Positions 18,532-27,712 of a DNA stretch of 64,000 nucleotides are shown here, in pieces (the stretch's first letter is position 1; each line of letters begins with the position of its first letter). Made by a program: the position numbers and the translations under genes. The notes beneath the pieces are model-generated. The model saw only the letters and a program-made list of their open reading frames with translations, ran no database searches and was not told where the DNA came from. The stretch comes from Catonella morbi ATCC 51271 (lineage in GTDB: Bacteria > Bacillota > Clostridia > Lachnospirales > Lachnospiraceae), in NCBI RefSeq assembly GCF_000160035.2, contig NZ_KI535366.1:273571-337570 (forward strand), read 5' to 3'.

Positions 18532-19698
18532 TTACATAATAGTTTTAACACTTTCAAGAATCTCCCGCTGTATGCCCTCAATCGTATCTACATCAGGATA
18601 ATCTATCTTTTTGTGTTTGTTTAAGTTTTCTTCTATAATATTAACGATATCTAAATATCTGATTTTTTTCTGTATAAATAATGCAACAGCTACCTCATTA
18701 GCCGCGTTAAATACCGTAGGTAGGCTACCTCCCTCAGTTATGGCAGTAAAAGCAAGCTTAAGTCCTCTGAACTTATCTAAGTCCGGCTTGATAAAATCAA
18801 GCTTTGAAATACTGAATAAATCCAGATAATTATCCGAAACAAATCTTCTTTCCGGATAGGTAAGAGCATAAGATATAGGAAGCTTCATATCAGGTACTCC
18901 CATTTGAGCTATTACACTTCCATCCTCAAATTCCACTGCCGAATGCACTATACTCTGCGGCTGGATAACCACCTCAATTTTATCAGGCTCAGTATCAAAG
19001 AGCCATCTTGCCTCACAAACCTCCAGTCCCTTATTTACCATAGTTGAAGAATCTATGGTAACCTTAGCTCCCATAGCCCAGTTAGGATGTTTTAGAGCAG
19101 ATTCAAGGGTAACATTTTTAAGTTCTTCTTTAGGTGTATGTAAAAACGGGCCTCCCGAAGCAGTAAGCAGCAATTTTTTTATTTTATTATCTGCCTTGCC
19201 CTGCAGACACTGAAAAATAGCACTATGCTCACTGTCTACCGGATAGATGTTTACTCCTTTTTCCTTTGCAAGCTTCATTATGATATGACCTGCACAGACT
19301 AAGGTTTCTTTATTGGCAAGAGCAATATCCTTCTTTGCATTTATGGCAGCTATGGTAGGGCGAATTCCGAGCATTCCTACAACAGCTGTTACAACAATGT
19401 CAGAATCGGGATAGGAAGCAGCCTGTATAAGTCCTTCCATACCTGTCACAATCTCAGGTACAGACTTTAGCTTTCCTTCTGAATAAGCAGTTTCAAGTCT
19501 CTCCTTAAGTTCAGCAGCTTCTATTATACCAAAAATACATACTAATTTTGGACAAAATTCTAAAATTTGTTTAAAGATTAAATTAATATTTTTATAAGCA
19601 GTAAGTACCGAAACTTTCATGTCTTCATTAAGTCTAACTATATCGAGTGTCTGCGTTCCGATAGAGCCTGTAGAACCTAAAATGGCTATATTTTTCAT
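18532..19698 (-). CDS. dxr: 1-deoxy-D-xylulose 5-phosphate reductoisomerase
   Basis: Dxr makes MEP from DXP with NADPH, the committed step of the MEP pathway. The 388 residues include the NADPH fold ILGSTGSIGTQTLDIVR at the N-terminus, ALANKETLVCAG, DSEHSAIFQCLQG (metal-binding Asp and Glu), LTASGGPF (flexible loop region) and HPNWAMGAKVTIDSSTMVNKGLEVCEA. It overlaps the end of cdsA by one base. Confidence 0.97.
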   Translation of the reverse strand: MKNIAILGSTGSIGTQTLDIVRLNEDMKVSVLTAYKNINLIFKQILEFCPKLVCIFGIIEAAELKERLETAYSEGKLKSVPEIVTGMEGLIQAASYPDSDIVVTAVVGMLGIRPTIAAINAKKDIALANKETLVCAGHIIMKLAKEKGVNIYPVDSEHSAIFQCLQGKADNKIKKLLLTASGGPFLHTPKEELKNVTLESALKHPNWAMGAKVTIDSSTMVNKGLEVCEARWLFDTEPDKIEVVIQPQSIVHSAVEFEDGSVIAQMGVPDMKLPISYALTYPERRFVSDNYLDLFSISKLDFIKPDLDKFRGLKLAFTAITEGGSLPTVFNAANEVAVALFIQKKIRYLDIVNIIEENLNKHKKIDYPDVDTIEGIQREILESVKTIM

Positions 19699-20528
19699 TA
19701 TATCCTTCCTACCAGATAAAGTGAGAGAAAATAAACTATAGGTGCAGTGATTATAATGCTGTCATACCTGTCAAGTATGCCTCCATGCCCCGGGATAAGG
19801 TGTCCATAATCCTTTATATCATAATTTCTTTTTATTCCGGAAGCGGCAAGGTCGCCTATCTGTGAAATAACAGAACCAAGACCGCCTATTACAGCAAAAA
19901 TTATAATCAGGTTTTCTGATTTTCCCGTAAAGTTACTCATTATCAGCCCAAAGATAACTCCTATGAGAGCTGAACCAATTATCCCTCCAACAGAGCCTTC
20001 TACCGATTTTTTAGGACTTAAATTAGGGGCGAGTTTATGCCTGCCAAAGAGCCTTCCAACTGCATAAGCACAGGTATCAGACCCCCAGGAACTCACATAC
20101 ACCATCCAGGCAAGCCACCGACCGAATGCAATGGTTTCCCGTGTTTTAAAAATAAATGATATCATAACCGGTATATAAAATATACCAAAAATAGTACTGA
20201 AAAGCTGATTTGCAGAGTACTTCGGATATTTGACTACAAAAACCAACAATGCCGCCACTACTACTATAGAAAATATCATCAGTTCAGGAACTTTAATATC
20301 AAGGATTGCATTAGGCTTGGTATCTATATTCAAATACCAGGCAAAAGCCCCTAAATAGCCTACACAGGCCAGCGGAGTATTTTCAAATTTCATCACCTTA
20401 TAAAGCTCATATAATCCGATTAAAGATATCATAAACAGAGTAATAAGCAAGAGCTGTCCCCCAAAAAACATTGTTACAAATGTAAATGCCAAAAGCAGAA
20501 TTCCACTAATAAGTCTAGTTAGAAACAT
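19698..20528 (-). CDS. cdsA: Phosphatidate cytidylyltransferase
   Basis: CdsA makes CDP-diacylglycerol for phospholipid synthesis. The 276-residue polytopic membrane protein carries the family signature SPKKSVEGSVGG (about 180-190) and the C-terminal metal-binding motif SQIGDLAASGIKRNYDIKD-YGHLIPGHGGILDRYDS (about 225-260). Seven to eight hydrophobic helices are visible. It lies 3 bp after uppS. Confidence 0.96.
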   Translation of the reverse strand: MFLTRLISGILLLAFTFVTMFFGGQLLLITLFMISLIGLYELYKVMKFENTPLACVGYLGAFAWYLNIDTKPNAILDIKVPELMIFSIVVVAALLVFVVKYPKYSANQLFSTIFGIFYIPVMISFIFKTRETIAFGRWLAWMVYVSSWGSDTCAYAVGRLFGRHKLAPNLSPKKSVEGSVGGIIGSALIGVIFGLIMSNFTGKSENLIIIFAVIGGLGSVISQIGDLAASGIKRNYDIKDYGHLIPGHGGILDRYDSIIITAPIVYFLSLYLVGRI

Positions 20529-20531
20529 TTT

Positions 20532-21263
20532 TCATCCTTTCTTAAGCCCGCCAAATCTTCTGTCTCTACCACTGTAGAATTCAATGGCTTCTTCTAAATC
20601 TTTTTTACCGAAATCAGGCCATAATGTATCTGTAAAAAAATACTCAGCATAGGCAAGTTGCCAAATCAAATAATTGGAAAGACGTTGTTCTCCGCTTGTC
20701 CTTATCATTAAATCCGGATCCGGAATATCGGCAGTATCTAAGTTCTTACTGATAACTTCTTCTGTCAGGCTGTCTGCCAGTTCATTATAAGTCTTTCCTG
20801 ATTTATCAGCTTCCAGGATAATATTTTTGAATGCTCTTCTTATATCATCCCTTCCGCCATAGTTTACAGCTATCTGCAGTTGAAGCCCCGTAAAATCCCC
20901 CGACAGTTCTTCAAGCTCGGTTATTAGCTTGTTTAACTCATCTGACAGCCCTGTTTTATCACCTATAATTCTAACCCTCATATTATTCTTAACAGAGAGC
21001 TTCATAGCATCCTTCATATACTTTGCAAGCAGTTTCATCAGCTCATCCACCTCAGCTTGCGGGCGTTTCCAGTTCTCGGTAGAAAAAGCATACATTGTTA
21101 CATATTTTATACCAATATTAAAAGCAGCCTTGCAGACAGGCTCAACATTATCACAGCCTTTCAGATGTCCAAAATTACGCGGAAGTCCGCGCTTCTTAGC
21201 CCACCTTCCGTTTCCGTCAAGGATTATAGCTACATGTGTAGGAATTTTTTCATTTGTATTCAT
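20532..21263 (-). CDS. uppS: Undecaprenyl (polyprenyl) diphosphate synthase
   Basis: UppS condenses isopentenyl diphosphate onto farnesyl diphosphate to make the C55 lipid carrier for cell-wall and polysaccharide assembly. The 243 residues contain HVAIILDGNGRWAKKRGLPR (catalytic Asp in LDGNGRW, about residue 17), GHLKGCDNV, YAFSTENWKRP and the C-terminal PDPDLMIRTSGEQRLSNYL-IWQLAYAEYFF. The gene order uppS-cdsA-dxr-rseP is widely conserved. Confidence 0.97.
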   Translation of the reverse strand: MNTNEKIPTHVAIILDGNGRWAKKRGLPRNFGHLKGCDNVEPVCKAAFNIGIKYVTMYAFSTENWKRPQAEVDELMKLLAKYMKDAMKLSVKNNMRVRIIGDKTGLSDELNKLITELEELSGDFTGLQLQIAVNYGGRDDIRRAFKNIILEADKSGKTYNELADSLTEEVISKNLDTADIPDPDLMIRTSGEQRLSNYLIWQLAYAEYFFTDTLWPDFGKKDLEEAIEFYSGRDRRFGGLKKG

Positions 21264-21313
21264 ATATTATCCCAAAAAGAGGGTGCGGCTTAACCGAACC
21301 CCCATTTTAATCA

Positions 21314-21868
21314 TTATACAGTCATTATTTCCTTTGTCTTGTCTTCGGTCATTTTTTCAATCTCATCCGAAAACTTATCGGTTATCTTCTGAATTTCATC
21401 TTCAAGATCTTTAAGATCATCCTCTGTAATCTCGTTTGCTTTTTGCTGTTTTTTGAAGTGTTCAACCGCATCTCTTCTTATATTTCTGATAGCAATCTTA
21501 GCCTGTTCAGCCTTCTTCTTTATATCCTTGGAAAGTTCCTTACGTCTTTCCTCTGTAAGTTCAGGAAATACAAGCCTGATTGACTTTCCGTCGTTATTAG
21601 GAACTACACCCAGATTAGCCATATTTATTTCTTTTTCAATAGCCTTTATAAGACCGGCTTCCCAAGGCTGAATCTGTATTATTCTTGCCTCCGGAACTGA
21701 TATATTAGCTACAGACTGAAGCGGAGAAGGCTGTCCGTAATAATCTACCTTTATTTTGTCAAGGATGTGCGGATTGGCTCTTCCGGCTCTTATTGTAATA
21801 TATTCCTCATTAAGATTATTGATAGTTTTATTCATTTTGTCTTCATATAGTTTTGTAGCCTCTGACAT
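21314..21868 (-). CDS. frr: Ribosome recycling factor
   Basis: RRF splits post-termination ribosomes with EF-G. I chose ATG 21868 (MSEATKLYEDKMNKTI, 184 residues) because AGAGGAGG lies 7 nt upstream and the length matches the family. Upstream in-frame codons to 21895 use a TTG and overlap the binding site. Motifs are TIRAGRANPHILDKIKVDYYG, PWEAGLIKAIEKEI and RLVFPELTEERRKEL. It lies between pyrH and uppS, the usual order. Confidence 0.97.
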   Translation of the reverse strand: MSEATKLYEDKMNKTINNLNEEYITIRAGRANPHILDKIKVDYYGQPSPLQSVANISVPEARIIQIQPWEAGLIKAIEKEINMANLGVVPNNDGKSIRLVFPELTEERRKELSKDIKKKAEQAKIAIRNIRRDAVEHFKKQQKANEITEDDLKDLEDEIQKITDKFSDEIEKMTEDKTKEIMTV

Positions 21869-21924
21869 AAGTAAACCTCCTCTAAAATTCAACAATATTA
21901 TATATTAAATATTTACTTCTTACA

Positions 21925-22629
21925 TTAAACAGTAACTCTGGTACCGTTATTTATACCGTTTGCAGCGTCTATTATACTATTTTCCTTATTTAATCCAAAT
22001 ACCTGCATAGGCATTTTATTCTCATAGCACATAATAGTTGCAGTCAAATCAATAACAGCCAATTTTTTATCAAGTACTTCTTCAATAGAAATTTCATCAT
22101 ATTTTTTAGCAGACGGATTATCCTTAGGATCGCTGTCATAAACACCGTCTATGGCTTTCGCGAGTAAAATAGTATCTGCCTCTGTTTCAACTGCTCGAAG
22201 CACAGCCCCGGTATCTGTAGAAAAATACGGATGTCCTGTTCCTCCCGCAAAAAATACCACAATACCTTTTTCAAAATATTTAAGAGCTCTGTCCTTTGAA
22301 TACAACTTCGTCATATTGCCGCATTCAAAAGGTGTGAGTATGGAAGTTTTCATTCCTACATATCTGAAAATATCAGATACATAGATACAGTTCATTACTG
22401 TAGCAAGCATGCCTATCTGATCAGCCTTTGTTCTGTCTATGGTATTGCCGGTACGGCCTCTCCAAAAATTACCGCCGCCTATAACCACACCTACCTGGAT
22501 TCCGTTATCTGCAAGCTCTTTTACCTGCTTTGCAACTCTTATACAGGTTTCTTCATCAAAACCCGTTTTCTTGTCTCCTGCAAGTGCTTCTCCTGAAAGC
22601 TTAAGCAATACTCTTTTATATTTTTCCAT
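21925..22629 (-). CDS. pyrH: UMP kinase
   Basis: PyrH phosphorylates UMP to UDP. The 234-residue amino-acid-kinase fold shows YKRVLLKLSGEALAG at the N-terminus, VGVVIGGGNFWRGRTG, DQIGMLATVMN, VVFFAGGTGHPYFSTDTGA (UMP site) and LLAKAIDGVYDSDPK. It lies 5 bp after the bactofilin gene and 56 bp before frr. Confidence 0.97.
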   Translation of the reverse strand: MEKYKRVLLKLSGEALAGDKKTGFDEETCIRVAKQVKELADNGIQVGVVIGGGNFWRGRTGNTIDRTKADQIGMLATVMNCIYVSDIFRYVGMKTSILTPFECGNMTKLYSKDRALKYFEKGIVVFFAGGTGHPYFSTDTGAVLRAVETEADTILLAKAIDGVYDSDPKDNPSAKKYDEISIEEVLDKKLAVIDLTATIMCYENKMPMQVFGLNKENSIIDAANGINNGTRVTV

Positions 22630-22634
22630 TAGAT

Positions 22635-23450
22635 TTAAACCTCTTCTTCAAAGAAAGAATCAATATCAACAGATGCATAAGGAAGTGCACAGAAACCGTC
22701 AATAACAGCTCCGCTATTAATCTGAATTCCTTTAGAGCTTACATTACCCTTAATTACAGCTGTAGAATCAATTACTACAGGACCGTTTACATCCAGATTA
22801 CCCTTGACCGCACCTGCAACCACACAGGAAGAAGCAGCTATATCACCGATTACTACAGTACCCGGTGCAATCTTTACACAACCCTTGCTTGTAATTCCGC
22901 CGTCAAGCCTGTCAGTATGCAAGTAAACTTCAGCAGCTGAAGACTTACCTTTAACAACACCCGATATGGAAAGCTTACCGATACAGCTTATATCTCCGTT
23001 CACTGTACCAAATACATCAAGAGAACCATCTGATATTATGCTTCCGTTTATAACTGTACCTTTAGAAATAACTGTAGTTTCTGCAGCTGCCTCGGTAGGA
23101 AGAGCTGAATTACTCTCAACCGTAACCGTATCTGCTCCGATGTTACCTGTATAGAGATTATTCTCCGTAACAGGTACTGTCTCCGTAGCTTCTTCAGTAA
23201 GTATTTCACTCTGTTCCAATACAGGCTCTTCTGCAGTAGTTTCCTCGGTTGCAAAATTAAAGCTGTCCTCATCTTCCATTTTTTCAATCATTTCTTCATC
23301 CACGCCAAGTGCATCTTCTTCTGAAAGATTGAACTCATCAAAACTGTCAGAACCTTTTTCACTTAAAGTGTCCACCATCTGATTGTCGTCATTTTCAAAG
23401 TCATCCATAGCACTTCCGATGTCGTCCTTCAAATCTTTTAAAAAGCTCAT
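22635..23450 (-). CDS. Bactofilin-family cytoskeletal protein
   Basis: Bactofilins polymerise through a right-handed beta-helix and scaffold envelope enzymes. In this 271-residue protein the beta-helix spans about residues 130-250, seen as repeated turns such as GTVINGSIISDGSLDVFGTVNGDI and GDIAASSCVVAGAVKGNL. An unusually long acidic, Glu/Asp/Thr-rich N-terminal region (about 1-125) precedes it. It heads the pyrH-frr-uppS operon where tsf often lies, and a deacetylase gene is downstream-to-upstream neighbour at 23523. That context fits a role in cell-wall organisation. Confidence 0.85.
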   Translation of the reverse strand: MSFLKDLKDDIGSAMDDFENDDNQMVDTLSEKGSDSFDEFNLSEEDALGVDEEMIEKMEDEDSFNFATEETTAEEPVLEQSEILTEEATETVPVTENNLYTGNIGADTVTVESNSALPTEAAAETTVISKGTVINGSIISDGSLDVFGTVNGDISCIGKLSISGVVKGKSSAAEVYLHTDRLDGGITSKGCVKIAPGTVVIGDIAASSCVVAGAVKGNLDVNGPVVIDSTAVIKGNVSSKGIQINSGAVIDGFCALPYASVDIDSFFEEEV

Positions 23451-23522
23451 AATTTACCTCCGATTACTTTATCTTTTTATATTTCTTATTCACTTTGTGG
23501 TGAACAGGTTTTGTATTAATAT

Positions 23523-24428
23523 CTATTTTTGCAAATACATAACCTTCTTTTTTAGTTTTTTTATGATTTTGGGCAGGGCTTTTACCGTATTTGCCTTATC
23601 TCTTGAATCATGCAAAAGCACTATCTTATCTGTATTACTTCCCGCATATTTTGCAATCGCTTTGTAAATAGCGTCTGCAGAAGGTGAAGGCCAAGCTGCA
23701 TCGGTTCCTCCCAGGTTCCAGTCATAGTATTCATAACCGGCAGATTTAAGCCATTTTATTACTTTATACATATTGGTTTTGGAAACAGCGTTACTGCTTC
23801 CGCCGGGAAATCTATATATTTTTGAATCTACGCCCGTATATTTTTTCACTATATCTCTGATTGCATATACATCTTTCTTAAACGAATCAAGACTTGCATA
23901 TACCTGTTTATAGTTATGTGTTAATGAGTGAAGCCCAATATTATGGCCTCTTTTAACTATCTCCCTATATCTTCTTACAGATTCCCTGTCAGTTCTTCCT
24001 ACTACAAAAAAAGTTGCTTTTATCTTGTATTTATCAAGTATATTAAGCACCTTATCAGTATTTATGCTGGGTCCGTCATCAAAGGTCAGATAAGCCTTCT
24101 TTTTTTCGGTTACTACCGGTACTATAGTCTCTTTCTTTTCAGTTACAGTCCGTATCTCTCTATTATCGACCTGAAACTTAGCAAAAGTAAGCATTGATTG
24201 GAACATAGTATTTTCTGATGCTCTTTTACCAGCCACCAGAATTTTTTCAATTTTAAGTTGTCTGAGTTTGTCCAATTCATCATTTAACTTGCTAAGCTTT
24301 GCAAACAAGATTATACATAAAACAGTTGGTAATAGGAACAGAACAACAAGTAGTATAATTATTATTTTTCGAATTTTTTGTATTCTTTTTCTACGTTTAT
24401 CTTTATCATTCTTATTGTCCTCGTTCAT
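23523..24428 (-). CDS. Membrane-anchored polysaccharide deacetylase (NodB/PgdA family)
   Basis: The 301-residue enzyme has a basic N-terminus and one transmembrane segment (about 21-42), a short coil, and a NodB-homology domain from about residue 112. Catalytic motifs are visible: AYLTFDDGPS (metal-binding and base Asp), GHNIGLHSLTH (metal His), RFPGGSS, and IVLLHDS near the C-terminus. It probably deacetylates peptidoglycan or another surface glycan outside the cell. It is transcribed toward the bactofilin gene, which fits an envelope role. Confidence 0.9.
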   Translation of the reverse strand: MNEDNKNDKDKRRKRIQKIRKIIIILLVVLFLLPTVLCIILFAKLSKLNDELDKLRQLKIEKILVAGKRASENTMFQSMLTFAKFQVDNREIRTVTEKKETIVPVVTEKKKAYLTFDDGPSINTDKVLNILDKYKIKATFFVVGRTDRESVRRYREIVKRGHNIGLHSLTHNYKQVYASLDSFKKDVYAIRDIVKKYTGVDSKIYRFPGGSSNAVSKTNMYKVIKWLKSAGYEYYDWNLGGTDAAWPSPSADAIYKAIAKYAGSNTDKIVLLHDSRDKANTVKALPKIIKKLKKKVMYLQK

Positions 24429-24487
24429 CTAATCAAAGCTCCTAAAAACAAATAATACCCCTAATTTGGAATACATCTTTAATTGTA

Positions 24488-25204
24488 TCATATTTCATAT
24501 AAAATATCTACAAATATATTTGCCAATTCTTTATTTATATTATTACTTAAACCAATATTATAATCATCGCCTATAAACGGCTCACCGCATACATCTGCAC
24601 CTATTATATTATAATGACCTGCCAGATAGTGTAATTCCTCTGTAAGAGTGGCCAATGACATCTTTCCCTGATCCCAGTCAGACACAAATTCTTCCTTAGA
24701 AAGCACATCTTTATCAACCGAAATATAAATCGGGAGATTATTTTCAGCCATATTTACATCAAAAATACTGCAGGCAAAAATGATTTTATCATTATTTTTG
24801 AATTCGCAGTCTTTTATATACTTTTCATTTGCACCTATGATAATTATGTTTCGCACATTCTCACAATTCTCATATATATCCGCTATCCAGGAACCACAGG
24901 ATAAGATATTTCCAAAGGCTGAAAACTGCATATCCGTATGGTTATCATACACAACCAAATTAAAGGGATGTTTAATTAAATCAATATATAACCTGCTTAA
25001 ATGATGATAATTACCCGAGTCGAGAAAGTGTAGGGCCGAAAGCTCTCCTGTATTTTTAATTTCATCCAGGAGATACTTTCCGGACTCCTCATCCATATAG
25101 CCCCTTACTCCCGACAGCTTTTTATTTTCAAAGATTTTATAATCAAAGTTTTTATAAAAATCCTGCTTTTCATAAACTTCCGTAAAATTATGCAAATAAA
25201 GCAT
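24488..25204 (-). CDS. Arginase/agmatinase-fold protein (ureohydrolase superfamily)
   Basis: The 238-residue protein has a reduced set of manganese-site motifs of the ureohydrolase fold: LDSGNYHH (about 62-69), VVYDNHTDMQ (about 84-93, like DAHxD), YISVDKDVLS (SxDxD, about 157-166), DWDQGKMS and GADVCGE near the C-terminus. It is shorter than arginases (about 300) and the substrate is unknown. ATG 25204 overlaps the galK stop TGA by one base, so the genes are translationally coupled, a pairing that does not explain itself metabolically. Confidence 0.75.
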   Translation of the reverse strand: MLYLHNFTEVYEKQDFYKNFDYKIFENKKLSGVRGYMDEESGKYLLDEIKNTGELSALHFLDSGNYHHLSRLYIDLIKHPFNLVVYDNHTDMQFSAFGNILSCGSWIADIYENCENVRNIIIIGANEKYIKDCEFKNNDKIIFACSIFDVNMAENNLPIYISVDKDVLSKEEFVSDWDQGKMSLATLTEELHYLAGHYNIIGADVCGEPFIGDDYNIGLSNNINKELANIFVDILYEI

Positions 25205-26370
25205 CACTCTGCCCTGCCTGCTCCATCGCCTATCTCTGCTTCGTAAATTTCAGCATCTATTCCGGTTGCGGCTTTATATTTTGAAAGAACTTCTTTCTTA
25301 AAATTCTCTACCGCATCATTCTTCACAATACTTACTGTACAGCCCCCAAAACCGCCACCGGTTATTCTGGAGCCTATTACTCCGGGTATAGCCCATGAGA
25401 TTTCAACAAGTTTGTCAACTTCGGCACAGGAAACCTCATAGTCATCCCTAAGGGATACATGAGAGGCATTCATAAGCTTACCGAAAGTCTCAATATCATC
25501 ATTTTTAAGAGCAGCAACCGCTTTTATTGTACGCTGATTCTCATAAACCGCATGCTTAGCTCTTTTCCTCTGTATTTCATCCTGAATAAGTTCTTTATTT
25601 GCTTCAAATTCTTCCTCCGTTAAGTCACCGAGAGCGTTTATATTAAGTTTAGTCTGAAGCGCCTTAAGAGCGGCAGTACTCTCATTCCTTCTGTCATTAT
25701 AAGCCGAGTCTACAAGACTGTGTTTTACATGACTGTTAGTAATCAGTACTTTTGCATCTTTCAATTTGACAGGTGCATATTCATAAGATAAATCGGCTGT
25801 ATCAAGGAAGATGGCATTATCCTTCTTACCCATAGCTACCGCAAACTGATCCATTATTCCGCAGTTCATTCCATTGAACTGATTTTCTGAAATCTGACCG
25901 ATTTTAGCTATTTCAACCATATCTACATCAATATTATACATATATTTAAGCACCGTTCCCATAAGCACTTCTATAGAAGCCGAAGAGGAAAGTCCCGCTC
26001 CCGACGGAATATTGCCTATCATAGCCAGATCAAATCCCTGTTCAATCTTATAGCCTTTACCAAGAAATGCCCAAACTACGCCTATAAGATAATTAGCCCA
26101 GCCATTCTTTTTTAAATATGAAAGCTCAGGTAATTCCACAGTTGTAACCATGGCATTATCAAAGTTTAAGGAAATAAAATTCATTTTGTTATCATTACGC
26201 TTTTTAACTAAGGCATAGGTTCCCATAGTCAGAGCACAGGGAAAAACGTGCCCTCCGTTATAGTCTGTATGCTCTCCTATAAGATTTACTCGTCCTGGAG
26301 AAAAGAACAGCTCTGCACCTTCGGGATTGCCATAATGCTTTTTAAAACCGTTATAAAGTTTGTCCTTCAT
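25204..26370 (-). CDS. galK: Galactokinase
   Basis: GalK phosphorylates galactose to galactose 1-phosphate in the Leloir pathway. The 388-residue GHMP kinase shows the galactose signature GRVNLIGEHTDYNGGHV (about 27-43), phosphate loop GNIPSGAGLSSSAS (about 120-133), the catalytic Asp region NCGIMDQFAV and ITGGGFGGCTVSIV near the C-terminus. AAAAGGAG lies 6 nt before the ATG. No galT or galE is nearby, so the rest of the pathway must lie elsewhere. Confidence 0.96.
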   Translation of the reverse strand: MKDKLYNGFKKHYGNPEGAELFFSPGRVNLIGEHTDYNGGHVFPCALTMGTYALVKKRNDNKMNFISLNFDNAMVTTVELPELSYLKKNGWANYLIGVVWAFLGKGYKIEQGFDLAMIGNIPSGAGLSSSASIEVLMGTVLKYMYNIDVDMVEIAKIGQISENQFNGMNCGIMDQFAVAMGKKDNAIFLDTADLSYEYAPVKLKDAKVLITNSHVKHSLVDSAYNDRRNESTAALKALQTKLNINALGDLTEEEFEANKELIQDEIQRKRAKHAVYENQRTIKAVAALKNDDIETFGKLMNASHVSLRDDYEVSCAEVDKLVEISWAIPGVIGSRITGGGFGGCTVSIVKNDAVENFKKEVLSKYKAATGIDAEIYEAEIGDGAGRAE

Positions 26371-26393
26371 GTCATTCTCCTTTTAATTCTTTA

Positions 26394-26708
26394 CTACTTT
26401 CCGGATTGATTTTTAGTTTTAACCGCACTGTCTGAAGCATTATCAGTATTTACTGCAGCTCCCGATGAAATTGCTCCTCCTGATGCCGCTGCACTGCTAT
26501 ATATCTGAGCAGCCAGGGAAAAAGCCTCTGTATAGCCTTTATTATATCCATTTTTGTTACCGTAATAATAGCCGCCAAAACCTGCTCCGATTATAGCTGC
26601 AACTATGCATATAAAAGTTATTGCTGTTTTAAGGCGTTTTTCCTTTTTCAGACTCATTTTTCTTCCTGCTTTTTCCTTCTTATATCTCTCAACTTTTTCC
26701 TTGCTCAT
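26394..26708 (-). CDS. Small single-pass membrane protein with Lys-rich N-terminus
   Basis: I do not recognise this 104-residue protein. It has a strongly basic N-terminal segment (KEKVERYKKEKAGRKMS), a transmembrane helix (about 29-50, TAITFICIVAAIIGAGFGGYYYG) and a low-complexity Ala/Ser/Gly tail. A good ribosome-binding site (GAAGGAG, 6 nt before ATG) and its place between galK and the S1 gene support that it is real. Confidence 0.7.
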   Translation of the reverse strand: MSKEKVERYKKEKAGRKMSLKKEKRLKTAITFICIVAAIIGAGFGGYYYGNKNGYNKGYTEAFSLAAQIYSSAAASGGAISSGAAVNTDNASDSAVKTKNQSGK

Positions 26709-26783
26709 ATTGTACTCCTTCTATAAAAATTATTTTTAATTCTAATTTATATTACCCTGCAAGATCTGTGCCCCTACCGGATA

Positions 26784-27701
26784 CTATAATTTGATTCCTT
26801 TTAATAAGTCAGCAAAACTTGTGGTAGGAGAATCTCCCGTACTGTATTCTACCGGTATAGAATCAGTGTCATCAACCACTTCACTTTCAACCGCCTTGGT
26901 CATGCTTAGACTTAGCTTTCCATCTTTAATATCAGTAATCATAACTTTTACTTCATCATTTTCACTGACAACTTCCTTAGGATGCTTGATTCTTCTTTCA
27001 GACATCTGAGATATATGTACAAGTCCTGAAAGCCCATCAGGAAGCCGCACAAAAGCACCATAATTCTCAAGTCTTTCAACTTTTCCCGTAACTACCGTAC
27101 CGATAGCTACCTTAGACATTTTTTCCTCTGTCTTTTTTGCTTCTTCTTCCCTAAGTACACTTTTAGCCGAAAGAACAAGTTTCTTGTCATCTTCATCAAC
27201 TTCGATTATCCTGACTGATATATGCTTTCCTACAAAATCTTCCGTATTTTCAACATATTCTAAAGCAAGTCCCGAAGCCGGTATAAAGGCTCTTATTCCC
27301 TTAAGGTATGTAACAGCACCTGCTTTTACAGCCTCTGTAATTTTTACATTAAAAACCTGTCCGCTTTCTTTAGCATCTGCCAAAAAATCCCATGCCAAAA
27401 TATTGTCTGCCCTCTTTATGGATAGAAGCACCTGTCCATAGCCGTTATCAGCTGACAATACCATAGCATTTACAACATCTCCCACCGCTATGTCGGCTTT
27501 TATGGAAAACTTAGGATCATTACTGAGTTCATCTATAGGTACAATTCCCTCTGCATAAGAGCCTAAATCAACCGTTACCTCTGTTTCTCCCACTCCGATA
27601 ACCGGACCTTTTACTAAATCACCTTCTCTGAGTCTTTTAAAAGACTGTTCAAGTTCATCTAAGTAATCATCCATGCTCTCAATCTTATCAGTATCTGCCA
27701 T
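26784..27701 (-). CDS. S1-domain RNA-binding protein (short ribosomal protein S1-like)
   Basis: The 305-residue protein contains three S1 OB-fold repeats at about 20-85, 105-175 and 195-265. The third is the most canonical (GTVVTGKVERLENYGAFVRL...GLSGLVHISQMSERRIKHPKE). Firmicute S1-like proteins of this size bind mRNA and may aid translation initiation, but they lack the six domains of Gram-negative S1. It sits between rmlA and a small membrane protein gene and lies 11 bp after rmlA's upstream end, suggesting co-transcription. Confidence 0.9.
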   Translation of the reverse strand: MADTDKIESMDDYLDELEQSFKRLREGDLVKGPVIGVGETEVTVDLGSYAEGIVPIDELSNDPKFSIKADIAVGDVVNAMVLSADNGYGQVLLSIKRADNILAWDFLADAKESGQVFNVKITEAVKAGAVTYLKGIRAFIPASGLALEYVENTEDFVGKHISVRIIEVDEDDKKLVLSAKSVLREEEAKKTEEKMSKVAIGTVVTGKVERLENYGAFVRLPDGLSGLVHISQMSERRIKHPKEVVSENDEVKVMITDIKDGKLSLSMTKAVESEVVDDTDSIPVEYSTGDSPTTSFADLLKGIKL

Positions 27702-27712
27702 TTGCTTTCTCC

